Shown: piece after piece, positions 1 through 12,415 of the stretch
Layout of the letters: each line of letters begins with the position of its first letter
Position numbering within the stretch: position 1 is the stretch's first letter
Source of the DNA: Kryptolebias marmoratus
Lineage: Eukaryota > Chordata > Actinopteri > Cyprinodontiformes > Rivulidae
Length of the DNA stretch: 64,000 bases
Direction: 5' to 3'
NCBI RefSeq assembly: GCF_001649575.2
Contig: NC_051439.1
Coordinates: 17,176,008 to 17,240,007, forward strand
The notes under the pieces: generated by a model
What the model was told of the DNA's origin: nothing
Databases searched by the model: none
Seen by the model: the letters and a program-made list of their open reading frames with translations, nothing else
Program-made: the position numbers and the translations under genes

Positions 1-53
1 TGAGAAGCGAAACCTCTTCAGCTACAGAATAGAAGTCCAGTTGTTTTTGGTTG

Positions 54-72
54 TTTTTTTTTTTTTTTTTTA
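54..72. repeat. Poly-T tract (19 T)
   Basis: An uninterrupted T run close to the left edge. It could be the tail of a retroposed sequence inserted on the minus strand, but no body of such an element is recognisable on either side. Confidence 0.8.
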
Positions 73-281
73 ACTTTTTTTGAATTTCAATTTTATGCTA
101 AAAAAGATTGATTCTTGCTTATAGGCATTTATAAAATGTATAATAAACCCAGCCTCTGGTGTTTTAGTATCTTTATGTGATTTCTGCATACAGAACAGGG
201 TCTTTCACCTCCTTCTGCTCCTCTACTCCTTTGCCTATATAAATTTGCTCACAGTGTAGTATTGTTGTTTATTCCACTAAT

Positions 282-654
282 ATGTGCAATGTAGGGTGGC
301 ACAGCGGCATAGTGGTTAGCGCTGTTGCCTCCCAGCAAGAAGGTTGCAGGTTCGCTTCCCGGCCTGAGGCCTTTCTGGGTGGAGTTTGCATGTTCTCCCT
401 GTGCACACGTGGGTTTACTCCGGTTTCCTCCCACAGACCAAAAACATGCATGTTAGGTTAATTGATGACTCTAAAATTGTCCATAGGTGTGAATGGTTGT
501 TTGTCTCGTTCGTCTATATGTGGCCCTGTGATGGACTTGCGACCTGTCCAGGGTGTCCCCCGCCTCTTGCACAGTGACTGCTGGGGATAGGCACCAGCTA
601 CCCGCGACCTGGAATGGAGAAGCAGTTAAAGAAAATGGATGGATGTGCAATGTA
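282..654 (+). mobile_element. tRNA-derived SINE-like element with GATG tail, flanked by 12-bp target-site duplications
   Basis: The element body spans about 294-642. Its head resembles a tRNA-derived RNA polymerase III promoter: an A-box-like CGGCATAGTGG near 305-315 and a B-box GGTTCGCTTCC at 349-359, one base from the GGTTCGANTCC consensus. The middle section (about 380-600) matches a teleost repeat I know from many fish genomes. The 3' end is GGATGGATG, the kind of tail seen on RTE/Rex3-type LINEs and the SINEs that borrow their machinery. The duplication ATGTGCAATGTA occurs at 282-293 and again at 643-654, bounding a complete insertion. The short ORFs inside it are not genes. Confidence 0.85.
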
Positions 655-3057
655 TACAGACAGTATCCAGTGGGGTTTGTGCTTGTTGGTTGCCTGGAAT
701 AAATGATTTTAGCAAAACTTAATGAGGACCCTGAAATAAAAACATCTTTGCTTAAATCTTTAACAAAATGCAGCAAGACATCACACAAGGTCAGTCCTTT
801 ACAACAAATCCTGCTATTTCAGCTCCACTACAGCATCTTATGAGTGCAGCGGACCACAACACATAAAAATTCAAGCAACCTGCTTCTTCCTCCCCTGAGA
901 ATTGTTGCCCTTTTGGATAAAAACCCTCACAATGGTCTTGCTAAGTTTGTTTGAGAGATGTGCATGTAATTGTGCGTTCATGTGGCTTGTTTAGTAACCA
1001 ACATTACTGTTGTAGATTTTTTGGTTTAGCTATTAGCTGAAATTATCTGTTAGGTACAGAGGCTGTTAAAAAAATGTTCAGGTCTTTCTTTCTTTTTTGA
1101 TTTTTCTTTTGTAACAACTTTATTTGATTATAAGCGAGATGTTTACAACTGGGGACTAATCTGGACAGTCAGTTTAGCATGCGTTTCTGCTATTGTAATA
1201 GAATGAGGCTTGCATTACAGAAATGAGCAACTTTAACTCTAATCTGCACGTGCATTTCAACATTCTTTTCTCCGTTCTACCTTTTATCTGTGTCTAAATC
1301 CTTGCTTGCCCTAAAAGCTATCAAAAAGTTATTAAATTGCTAATATTTTTGCATGTCTCTCCTGGGATTTAAGACCAATTGAAAAGCTTCTTAGCAATTA
1401 TAAGAACTGTCTTTTTGCCATTACAGCAAGTAATACTCATGTTAATTCCATTTCCAGCAAAGAAAAACATAATGAATGAATAAATATTCAATTTAAAACA
1501 GAACTATTGGTAATTTGTTTTACCATTTCTGTGCAAGTCAACATAATTGTATTTCACGCATCTTTCACTCCATTTTGTCCCTCATTTTAACTAATTTCCT
1601 TGCATGCCATTAAATTGGTTTATTGGATAAATTTGAACAAAATTTGTGTTTTATTTATTTCAGTTTGCTTTGGCATATATATGATGTAATTGTGTAAATA
1701 ACAAACTTTTTGATTCAGTTAAAAAAACATATTCCTTCAGATATCCTGTGCAGTAAAGAACAGAATGCACTAAGTACTAATATGTTTGAATGGGACAAAT
1801 GTTATAAACCACTGACCCGTTGCAAGTGAGACACATTTATAAGCCTTCAATGGTTGCATAAGATGCAAAGCATCAACTAAAACAACAGAATATGAAAGAA
1901 GAACAAAGGATATGGGACAATAGCATGCTGCTCATGGTCACCTAAAGTCAAACTAACACCCAACATTATGACTGCTTCAGCTGCAAAATCAAGAAGCTGT
2001 TCAACTTGCTTTTTCTAGATTAGTGGTCAAAATTATCTCTAAAATCTGCTTTCTTTCAATGACTGGGTAGGGCACTGAAGGAGTATAAGCCATCAACTTA
2101 ACAGGCTCATAAAAATAGAAGCTACAGTGTACTTGGCTCAACATGAGGGGGAAATTATGAGGGATATGTGGCTTCATGTGAAGCTGCTGCGAAGGTTATG
2201 TGACAATTCCACCTTGAAAATACTGTAGCTCACAGGGGTCAGGTTCTCAGTTTTAAACTTAAAGACTTTTCTTTGCATGACTTCTGTGACAATTGTGTGT
2301 AATGGACGACGTGAATGCAGACTCACAGGCAGGAGGCTGGCATGTAAAGACCAAAAGGTGAACTTCAATGTCTATCGAAAGAGCAAATCAACAATGCTCC
2401 AAGGCAGGAGGTTAAGAGTCCATAACTGTAATCCATGAAATGATCTAAAAATTCACTGTGGGACAAAACTAAAAATGTGACACAAACACAAAAGTATTCC
2501 AATGTGAAGATCTGGCACTAAATAAAGCAGCTCTACATGCTGAGGAAAACAGGTGTGTGTTACAATCACAACTAAAACAGGTGTGAAAACAGAGTGTGCA
2601 GAGACAAATTATAAAAAGAGCTTTTCAAGGAATTAAACCTTTCAACCTTATTAGAAATCATTAAAATCTCAAACTCACAAGAAAAATTCTAATAGCTATA
2701 ATACTAAACAGCAAAACAGATTACCTAAAAATGAATATAAAATGATCATTTCCACATTAGCTTTGCATCTCAGACCCTTTTTTACAGTCTATCTTTTTAA
2801 ACTGGTTTCCACAACCATTTTAAGGTACATCTTTGTCTCCTGACAACTCCATCTCCCCTCTCACCCTGCCAATTCACACATACTGCAACTAATATAGTCT
2901 TTAGGGATGTCCTGTAGCTTTCCTGCACTGCTGTGTGTTTCAGGAGATTCACAAACCCACAGAGAGATACTTGATATCACCACTCTGTCGCTTCATGTCT
3001 TACACCCTTTCACTCAGTCTCTTTACTCATTAACACAATGAGCAGTAATTATCCAAG
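655..3057. other. Non-coding AT-rich intergenic DNA
   Basis: No ORF here resembles a protein and no splice-flanked open exon stands out. The sequence is AT-rich with scattered short homopolymers. I see no repeat family that I can name. Confidence 0.6.
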
Positions 3058-3081
3058 CTGCAATCAAAGCTTTGATTGCAG
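3058..3081. promoter_or_regulatory. Perfect 24-bp palindrome made of two abutting TCF/LEF-like sites
   Basis: The left half CTGCAATCAAAG is followed directly by its exact reverse complement. Each half contains ATCAAAG, close to the TCF/LEF consensus (A/T)(A/T)CAAAG, so two opposed sites meet at a HindIII-like AAGCTT centre. That the palindrome is perfect is seen directly; binding by TCF/LEF proteins is inferred. Confidence 0.45.
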
Positions 3082-3705
3082 TGTCGTCAGTACACTGCAG
3101 AAGATTTAACATGGTCTGGCAGGTGCTGATGTGGGTTTTTTTAAGGAACGTACCAAGTCTAAAATGAGAGATCCACAGCTCCCCCTGTCTGTAACAAGGC
3201 AGACATTTCAAAGAGACAGGATGTTTTATTGCACTGCACAGGTCTGCATGTTAACTGGACATGCACACCTACAAAAACACCATTACTCTTGTGAAATCTA
3301 ATAAACGGTCATGCACAGTGCCTCACATCCCACCTCTCTGTCTTAATCTGATCTCTGCAGCCCTACCCGTGTCCTGTGAGGTCACCAAAACGGCACACTG
3401 TGTTCTTTTTCCTGTAAACAGAACATAAAATAGATGGCAGTGAAGTCGAGAGAAGTTCTGCAAAGTCACAGTGACATTGCTGAACTGAGGTGAGAGTCCT
3501 GATTGTGGGAGGAGATTGCACATAGATGAATATTCCAATGCAGCAAAAAATATCATTAATCAGGAAGTTACCTTTACTGCCAGGCAGAGGTACAAGAGTC
3601 CCAGACAGATGCTGGCGGATGTCAGGGTGTGATGACTGATAGTAGACATGAAAAAGTCTGTTTTATTGTAGCTGCCCTTGTTTTAATTTTTTGTTTGGTG
3701 TCTTT

Positions 3706-3803
3706 TTAACCTTCCCATGGCCTTCGGGTGAAATTGACCCGAAGTTACAAGGGCTTCTCTACCTCTCTTTGTCTCTCTCTTTTTAGGGTTTCAGGAAGGT
3801 TAA
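3706..3803. mobile_element. 98-bp TTAA-flanked MITE (piggyBac-like)
   Basis: TTAACCTTCC at 3706-3715 is matched exactly in inverted orientation by GGAAGGTTAA at 3794-3803, so the element has TTAA at both borders and a 6-bp CCTTCC terminal inverted repeat. Inside, CTTCGGGT and ACCCGAAG form a second short hairpin at about 3723-3745. TTAA duplication with short inverted ends is the signature of piggyBac-superfamily elements. There is no transposase, so it would be non-autonomous. Confidence 0.65.
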
Positions 3804-5955
3804 GGGTCTTATTAAAGCAGAAGTTCCAAAAGTTAGGGTCATAATTGAATAGTAAAATATGACAATAGTTGTTGAAGCTGCCTGCATTATTAAGTTCTTG
3901 CTTTTTTAGCTTATTACTGCAGGGAGGATATCAGTTCTGCTGAGAGGAAAATTGGCTGCAAGCTGACCACTCTCCAGAATCTGCCTTTTACTTTAAAATT
4001 TTATACATCTGCATATTTCATATGCACATTTTAGTTCTATACTCTTTTATCTTTCTGCATATGTTTCACACGCGTTTGCACATTTGTATATTTTTAAAAA
4101 GTGGTAATTGTGTGTATCACTTTGTTTTTGTGTGTTTGTTTAGTTGTGAACCTCCTGCACCAAGTCACCAGGACAAATTTCCTGCATAAACTTGGCAATA
4201 AACCTGACTGTGATTCTAATAATCTAATGTGGTTTAAAGGATAAAGTTAACATAACCTTGAACTCCCTCAAGCTCTGTCTCTCTCCCCTTTTTTATAGAT
4301 AAACCGGCAGTGGCACTAAATTACTTTTCATGGACTAAAAGGAGGAAGAGGAGGATTGTGGGGTGGTGGTAAAGGAGAGAAAGAGGCTTCCTCTGCCACA
4401 GTTTATCACTCTCGTCTCAAAACTGAGAAGCTTTAGGACTGTAAATTTAGTAAGAAGGAGACAATATTTTGACAGTTTATATGTGAAATTTTATTATCTG
4501 ATTCCACTCTCAACATGAAGCATAAAATCTTTTTCTTACAGATGCTCTCTTGTAGCATTAGGGCAGAGATGGAGAAAATTTAAAGTGTTGAACTAAATAA
4601 AGTTTACTGAATTTTCTTTGTGTTTTTTCTCAACAACAAAAAAAAATGTCTCATAGCTCTTACATAAAAAGAAAGTTTCCAAATGCATTAATATTTTACT
4701 GCAAGGCAGAACTAACAACCCGAAAGGTTGTCAGATTGTTTGTGCCGAGCTTCTGCTGACATCCTTTAATCAGAAATACAAGTGATTAGAACCTGAAAAG
4801 CTGTCATGGGCCTGTTAGAGCACAGGCAGGGAGCTTCAGTCTTCCAGGATTTATCAACATTTCTCTAACGTGCAGCAAGAAGCAGCCAAGGAGGCTTCAT
4901 GTCAGCGGGGTCCACAGCTCATCCCTGCTAGCAGTTTGGCTTATAAGTGCGGCTGATTTGTAATTTCTCTGTGCCCGCAGGTCTCTCAGGGGAGCAGGTT
5001 TTTGCTGCATGCCCTCGCTCTCTGCATTAACTCTCATGAATGATGGAGGAGGCACGTGTCGCCCAGAGTCTGGGCCACTTCTTCAAATATTCAGATGATA
5101 TTAAATATAAAAACCGAACATGTAGATGAAAAAAAAAAAACATGTGAGTAAACTTAAAAACATAAATTCAGATTATGCAAAGAAGAAATAACCTGCTTTG
5201 TGTTTGTTCTCCAATAAATAATCCTGTGGTTCTATGGAACTAAAATACAACAGAAATGGTTGTAAAGAGTTGCAACGACTTCCTGGAAACAATCAAAACC
5301 CTACCAAGATGATAAAGGGAAGGCTTTAACTTTCCACTTAATTGGCTGTTGTCTTTTATCTCTCCTCTGTTTTTTTATAGCCAAAATAACAATTAATCAT
5401 AGAGTGGGAGGACGTCATTGTGATACACTTCCTTCAAATGCGGAGCTGTCAGAAATCCTCATCTACACTGCTCTTATGTAACTGTGTGCCTGCCTCTCAA
5501 CTTGACAACCAAATGTGCCTCATCAGCTGTCTTCACTGCATTATTCATGAACGGAGTGGAAATGACTGACTCAAACACACTCCATCCATCCTAAATGAAA
5601 GTCTCAGTCTTTGACGGTGCATAAAAACGTCTGGATAGAGAGCTTGCGAACGCTTTTAGGTACGTTAGGAACTGAAGTATTCTACATGTGATTAAAACCA
5701 TTCATTCAGATTCCTAAAATAAGTTTATGTTTCAATATTAAACATTAGAAAAACAAGTAATCTGTTTAATGAAGCAACAAATTTAAATTTATTTGAAAAG
5801 CTAATCTTAAATTTGATTTTATGAATGAAATAAAAGTCAGAAAAATGAAGTATTTACCTTCATAACATTGAAGGCTTACTGTAATGTAGGGGCTGTTGCT
5901 GCTTCCTGCCTTTAAAACTCTCACTGACCCACAAGGCATGAGCTGCTGAGTGTTG
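3804..5955. other. Intergenic DNA with possible conserved non-coding blocks
   Basis: No gene is visible. Two stretches are less AT-rich than their surroundings and lack simple repeats: about 4860-5075, containing a CACGTG E-box near 5054, and about 5395-5600, containing a GACGTCA CRE-like site near 5412. They are reasonable candidates for conserved enhancers, but only by composition and motif content. Confidence 0.35.
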
Positions 5956-5969
5956 CCACTAGAGGGCGC
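5956..5969 (+). promoter_or_regulatory. CTCF-like binding site
   Basis: CCACTAGAGGGCGC matches the vertebrate CTCF core CCASYAGRKGGCRS at every position. On this strand it points toward olig4 and bsdc1. Occupancy is inferred from sequence only. Confidence 0.55.
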
Positions 5970-8094
5970 ATCAAATCCTCAAAAAAATCTGCCCTCATAC
6001 CCTCATTTTGTGGAGTTAACTGCCTCTTTTACTAATAACTCACAAACGATTTGGTTTTAATATTAGGTAAACTTATACACTCATTCTGAATTATAAATCT
6101 GGAGTCTATAATGTTAATAAAAATGTATTTGGATAAGGAAAAAAAAGACTTAGAAAAAAATGAATACTGTTTTTATTGTTCTTTTAAATCAAATTTGTCT
6201 TTGTTCATGCTGTCTCAAGAACATTTTGCACATTTATTTGCAAATTAAACACACAGTTCACACACGTAATTATCAAGTCAAGTCAAAGCACAGTGAAATC
6301 AAATGTTGACCACAATTCTGTACATGTAAATGGACAGGTGTAAAACCAGTAAAGCAAACATAAAAAACAAGTTTTGAAGTTGTCCAGTGCCGGTCAGGTC
6401 CTAATGTGTCAAAGATAAAATGGAACTATTGAAAAACTCTTTCTTGTTTCAATCTGCTCCTTAATCCACAGGCGCGTTTGCTAAACTGACCTCAGTGACA
6501 TTTTAGGAGTGTGCAAAGTTAACCCATTTAATCCATTAAAAACAGAAATAAGATTATGAACTAAATCAGGAGCCAGTGCTAAAAATATCCAAGACAGGTG
6601 AGATCACCTGCCAGTCAGGAGCCAAACTGCAGCTTTCTGAATGTGCTGCAGTCAAGAGAGCAGAGACTGGAAAATAGAAGTGTGATTTATATGAAATAAA
6701 GACTTGAATCATTTTCTCAGAATCAGTGGATGAGAGAAAAGAAAGCCTTAGCAAAGACCCTCAGCGGGAAAAAGCTAGCTCTGAGAGCCAGTTTAATCCA
6801 GTTAGTGTAGATTAAGTTTTTCTGTGGCACAAAGCTGTTCATGAGATGCTATGCAAGAAACCTCATGAGTCCTGGCACAGATTTATTCCTGAAGTGTCTT
6901 ATTAGAGCCTGAGACATACAGCACTCAGTGCCTGCAAACACATTTTAAAAAACTCCAACCTTTGTGGGAGTATGCCCGCAAACGCTTTCAAATACCAATA
7001 AGACTGGTAACAAACTAAAACAATGTTTCATACTGAATTGAACTTATACTAGACTTGAAAAACATTGATTTGCATGTTAAGCTTCTGCTTTGAAAATTAA
7101 ATTTAAGTTAGAGTATGTAAAAATAAACTCCAACAAAAACAACTAAAACATAAAAAATAAAAGTTCACACAAGAAACTGACACTTTACCTGTCTTTTGCC
7201 ATCTATCCCCACTCTTGTCATCACTGTTACAACTCATCTAAAAAAAGATGTGATGAAAAGTAAACGTGTAAATTTCTCATTATAAGAAGCTTTAGTGACA
7301 AAGTAAAATGTGTACTAATAATGCCTCCAGCTGAAATCCATAAGTGAGGGCTTTATGTCCTGTTTTCCCACAGGGATGTCACTGCTGTGATGCTTTGGTG
7401 TTTGTGGCAACTTTCACAGAGATGTCAGAATCGATGTAAGGAGCTTTGATCCACTTGGAGACGTGAGTGTGATATTTACCACCTGCAAGAACTAAACTTA
7501 AAAGAAGAAGATGGGCTGATCCACTCTAATCACCGCTGCAGAGATAACAGAATCGATGCTGACACTGTCACATCAGGTTGTGTCTCATTATAAAGGTGTA
7601 CGTATTTGCCGCAGTTTCCCACTGTGTTTTAACAAACAGCCTAAATTTCGGTGTATTTCTGGAATTTTGTTTTGATCTCACCCCTCACACTCCCTGCATG
7701 TGACCTTTTGTTCCAGGCCCACTCAAAGCCACGTATGTTTACTTTGGGGACAAAAGCGTGCCCCCAGAATCCTGCTGATCCTGTGGCAGTGATCCAGTTC
7801 CAGGGCTGGACCACGTTGAGCCCCCTCAGGGGCCCCTTGTCCTAAAGGCTGTAGCATCAAAGAGACCTAAGGTCGGGGGGCCAAGTAAAACCTGGTTTAA
7901 CCCTGCCATGTTTTATGCATTGTAATGCGTGAACACTCTCATACTCTGTAGACTTTCTCCGTGATGTGTGTTATCAATGCAACACACGGGACTTTACAAC
8001 CTCATGTGTCTTTCTCACTTCTGCTTACTAAAAAACACATGATTCTGGTTCAAATTCGGACTTTTTTTTCTTCTAATAGTGAAATAGCTTTTAT
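5970..8094. other. Non-coding intergenic DNA
   Basis: AT-rich sequence with no protein-like ORF and no named repeat. The short ORFs near 6566 and 7651 have no family resemblance. Confidence 0.55.
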
Positions 8095-8400
8095 CATTGT
8101 CCACTGCTGAAGGCAAAGGCAGAGCGATGATGTTTTTTTGTATGTTTCTGCTTATTTGTCTGTATCATTAGCAAAATATCTCATGAACCACTGAATGGAT
8201 TTTAATGAATTTTCAGAAAGTAATCGCTGGGTTGACTTCTACAGCTGATCAACATTCGGAGTCAATCCAATTTAAGATGGCCTCCTCAGCAAGGCAACTT
8301 TAGCAAACACAAAAATTACTACAACTCAGTCAGTTTAATAGCTATTGGCTAAAGTTTGGTATGGTAGTAACTGAGACTAATCTTTTTATATGCATTTCTT
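8095..8400 (+). repeat. Dispersed repeat family copy 1 (GCAAAATATCTCATGAACCAC family)
   Basis: This copy shares ordered blocks with those at 33181-33890 (plus strand) and 29791-30190 (minus strand). The blocks are TTAGCAAAATATCTCATGAA, an AATGGATTTTAATGAA-type block, a GGAGTCAATCCAATT-type block, AAGATGGC near 8273, and GTAGTAACTGAGA. It has no long ORF. I recognise the family as common in teleost genomes but cannot assign it to a transposon class. Confidence 0.7.
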
Positions 8401-11400
8401 TAAGGAACACTAGACCTTTAATTTGTTTGCATTGTTTTAATAACTGGAACTCAAACTAATTTGCTGTAAATTAGAACATCTTAAAATATGCTCACTTTTC
8501 TGTATTACCTAGCAATACTTTCTGCTTATTATAAATTGACCATCCAGTTAATTTTGCTGATCCTTACTTGTTCCTTTTGGGATTCAAATAAACAAGACAT
8601 TTATATCCCCCCAAAAAGGACATTTTACAGCTCACAATTTTATTATTTTGTCACCAGTCACTCATTTTGATCAATATTTAAACCAGGAGGAAATAAACAA
8701 TTTATACCTTTTTTTTTTTTTGGAAAACCTGATGGTTCCAGCAGCTGTATTACTCCATCCATAAAGATGTCAAGGCATCTCAAATCCATTTATCTCTGCA
8801 CCATTTCCACTGAGATGGTGATTATCCATGCAGAGCCAGACACATTATGCAACAGAGTAACAGACTTGCCATTCAGAGTTAATGGGATTATATTTCAGCC
8901 TGTGCTGCTCTGACATGTCTATAAACAGGGTTTTGCTGAAGGGGGAACTTTTTTTTTGCAATCGAGATTTTCAAAGACACAATGACACCACATTCAGGAA
9001 GATTGTTAAATCTGTTCAGAGGCTTTTCAGTTGCTAACTCCATTCTCTTTGCATATTCAAATAGATGTGCAGAAGTTAGGAGGCTTGCACTAAAAATATA
9101 ACTGTCAGGTTTTAAAGTTTTCACTCAGTGTCTGTAGGAATTCCCTCAAAATTGAAAGTTTTATCATGAGTTCACTTTTGAGAAAATGAGCAAATTGTAG
9201 ATGTTTCTAGAGCGACTTGTTTAACTCCAAAAAAGGGAGCGAACTGGAGGGTAAAGGGCAAACTCTTACATGAGTTTCTTGTTTCTTTGCTGCCCAATAA
9301 ATTTGTGAAAGGACTAAAAGTGAATGGCAAGAATGGGGTCAATGAGAGGCACAACAGTAAGTGAGGAAAAAGGAAATCTAATCAGTTTGGAGATGCTAAT
9401 TTTATGGAGCACCAATTAAGGAGAATTTTTATGGCACTTTTTGGAGAAAACAAAACAGTAGAGCTGTTAAAGCCTCATTGGGGGGCTTCCATTTGAGTGA
9501 CCCTCTTCACGGACCAGTCTGAAACCAGTCTCTAATGGGATGGCGCCCACTTTATGCCTGCTCTTGCCCACATGGGTGAAATGAGGCAGAGCCTGTTTGT
9601 TGTTCTGGGCGACCATGCATCCCGTTTATCACTGTCACAACACAGAAGCACACAGAAAAGAGAAAGACTGGGGGGTTTGGAGAGCTTTGCTGTCCAATCT
9701 GTCCTGTCTTGGGCTTTACGACCACAAGCCCCACGTGGCGAGGCCCCCACCTTGCGCCCATACATCTCCATATCTGCCTTTCGGGCATCGGCGGCCTTTG
9801 TATGGGCTCACTCTGGCTGCCAAAATGTGTGTCTGCACTGCTAACTGGGGCCTGGGTGGAGCTCCTAACTAGACAATGATGGGAGATCCAAGACTGATAA
9901 TATTTAACCAGAGAGCAACCCACTCACGCCCTTCCATGGACACATAGCCCCTTGTGCCTTTGTGTACTTTGGGTTAATCTTTTAAAGGCCACTGTCCCCT
10001 TTAATATACTGCCACACAGTTTATAGAGCTGCACTTTTATGAGCCTTTTTTTTTGTTATTGTTTGTGCTGTTTGCTGCTTTCTCAAAGCTCAATGATCCT
10101 TAAATATTTTTCAGGAATTAACACATCGTGAATAAGATATTACAGAGAAAATGAAGAAGGGAGCAATGATTCTCCTTGGTAAACATGAATTAAATCTTTA
10201 ATTAATGCAGCTAAAAATTAAAGTGGTGCTGCAGAACAGATTATGGACAGAAACGTGATACCCTACAGGTCTCTTTTCATAGTCCTTTGATTTATATTAC
10301 TTTTTCACTTCTTCTTTTCTTCTCCTCCACACTTGAGAACAATTGCTTTTCTCTTTAATTGCTTCTTTGCTGTATTGAGTATCCTTGTAAACAAGTATAG
10401 ATACAGTATATAATGCTGCACTCAGAAGAATAATATCACTGTAATAACAGAAGTGCTATAAACCTTAAGTGAACCCTTGTGCCTTTGAGACGACATGCAG
10501 CCTTATGAGAGCAATCCGTTGTAGTAGCTGAAAAACAAACTGTTTTAATTAAAGCTTAAGAGAAAATCTTAAATTTACTTTTGCTTTTACAGAAATAATG
10601 ATGTATTCAAACTTTAAGGTGTCTTTTTCTCAAAGAACTGACTATAATTGCTAAACTTTCTGCAGTTCAGTTAGAGGTTTTAGATGTCCAACTACATATT
10701 AACCTTAACTTTGTTATTATTGTCATAATAAATAATGAAAGTACAAGAATTAGGTAAGCAAACATTTTGGTCTCATACCCAAATAATAATGAAATCAAAT
10801 CAGATTCAATAAGTCTCTCTTAAGAAAACTCTTAAAACAAGTTCTGACAGGTAAGAAAAGGTGGAAAAAATGTATGACGTTAATTCAGTTTAATTCTAAT
10901 TTAAACAGCTCAATTTAAAATTTTAAAGACAAAAAAGTCTGATATACTAAAAGCAAGCATCACAATCTTACATAATCTGCACTTAAAAAGCAATTTATCT
11001 CAAAACAAGATCAATAAGGATTCATGACTAATCATAAGACTATGTCTTGGTTAGAGCAGGAGTTTTTGCAGAGCAGTAACAACTCATGTTAAGGAGTGAA
11101 CAATGAGTCAAAACAGAGATCAAACTGACACTGGAGGACCAAAGATGGTCAAATTACTGTTCTGAGAGATGGAACTCTCCTGATGTTGCTGAACTGTTTA
11201 ACAATCTTTTGTTTTCAAAAATTAACAATAAAAAACATGGTTACGGAAATGCACAATCTGAGATATAAAAGAGGTCAAATATATGTTGACATATTCCAGA
11301 ACTGCATCACATCTGAAGAATCTAAAAGTTCTCAGGAACATGGGCTGTAATGATGGAACCATTAAATACCTGAGGTGTTAAAAAACAACAAAAAAAGGAA

Positions 11401-12030
11401 AACATTTACTGGACAATTGACATGAGAATGACATTTGATGGTGCAAACTGATGGTTCCTCACAGAACATCACCTCAGCAAGGTCTGCGAAAAGAAATTTA
11501 AATAAAAGTCCGAGATCTTGTCCAGCTGTGAAGCTTAGACTTGATTGCAACAATACAATACATTATTTTTACTTATCAACTGCTGCCTGGTTGATAAATC
11601 ACTCTAGTGTCTCTGTTCTTTTCTATTAAAAACTGTCCCATTTTAAGTTGGTGCAAACTGTTTGGTCCAATAAACTCCTAACCTTCATGCTTGTGTCTGG
11701 AAACACTTCCTTAACCAAATTTACAAAACAAGAAGATAATATAAATTTTATTGAATATGAATCATCGATCAGCAATTAAAGGCCTCAGAGATTACTTCTA
11801 GTTTTATCTTGACTATATTCATGTGTGTATCATATATATAGTTTGTCACAAAAATAATCAAGACTTGTAGTATCCCCATTAAAACACAACAGATGTGTAC
11901 TGCAGTCAAGCATATTAAGGCTATTAACAGTATTTGTTTGTGCAAGTTCTTCCAAATGAATTAAAGGTGCATGCAAGTAATCAGTTTTTTAATAGTATCA
12001 TCAACAGTATAAGAGTTTTATTAACGGGTT
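8401..12030. other. Intergenic DNA with one GC-richer block
   Basis: No gene found. About 9480-9960 is GC-richer and free of simple repeats; overlapping ORFs there on both strands (up to 123 codons) show no family resemblance and shadow one another. It may be a conserved non-coding element. The remainder is AT-rich. Confidence 0.4.
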
Positions 12031-12415
12031 GGCCCTGGGCTAGGGTTAGGGTCTCCTCGAGGTTGAAGGGGATAGGGCCTTTTGGCCCTGGGCTAGGGTT
12101 AGGGTCTCCTCAGGGTTNNNNNNNNNNNNNNNNNNNNNNNNNNNNNNNNNNNNNNNNNNNNNNNNNNNNNNNNNNNNNNNNNNNNNNNNNNNNNNNNNNN
12201 NNNNNNNNNNNNNNNNNGCCCTGGGCTAGGGTTAGGCTTTCCTTAGGGTTTAAGGGTTCAGGGCCTTTTGGCCTTGGGCTACGGTTAGGGTCNTTCTCTG
12301 GGTTGAAGGGGTTAGGGCCTTTTGGCCCTGGGTAGGGTCAGGGTCTCCTCAGGGTTTAAAGGGTTAGGGCCTTTTGGGCCTGGGCTAGGGTTAGGGTCTC
12401 CTCAGGGTTTAATAT
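12031..12415. repeat. 53-bp minisatellite with embedded TTAGGG motifs, interrupted by an assembly gap
   Basis: Units begin GGCCCTGGGCTAGGGTTAGG at about 12031, 12084, 12217, 12270, 12324 and 12377, giving spacings of 53-54 bp outside the gap. Each unit carries one or more TAGGGTTAGGG-type tracts, so the strand is G-rich and telomere-like without being a simple (TTAGGG)n array. Units differ by a few bases. The glycine/proline-rich ORFs crossing it result from the repeat translating in frame and are not genes. Confidence 0.9.
12118..12217. other. Assembly gap (100 N)
   Basis: Exactly 100 N, the usual placeholder for a gap of unknown size. It lies inside the minisatellite, so the true array length is unknown. 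A single further N is at 12293. Confidence 0.98.

Noticed and set aside
304..360. A functional tRNA gene
   Set aside because: The pol III boxes are present but there is no cloverleaf or anticodon arm; it is the head of a SINE.
9532..9923. Overlapping ORFs on both strands up to 123 codons
   Set aside because: Several frames are open at once because the block is GC-richer; no family resemblance and no splice sites.
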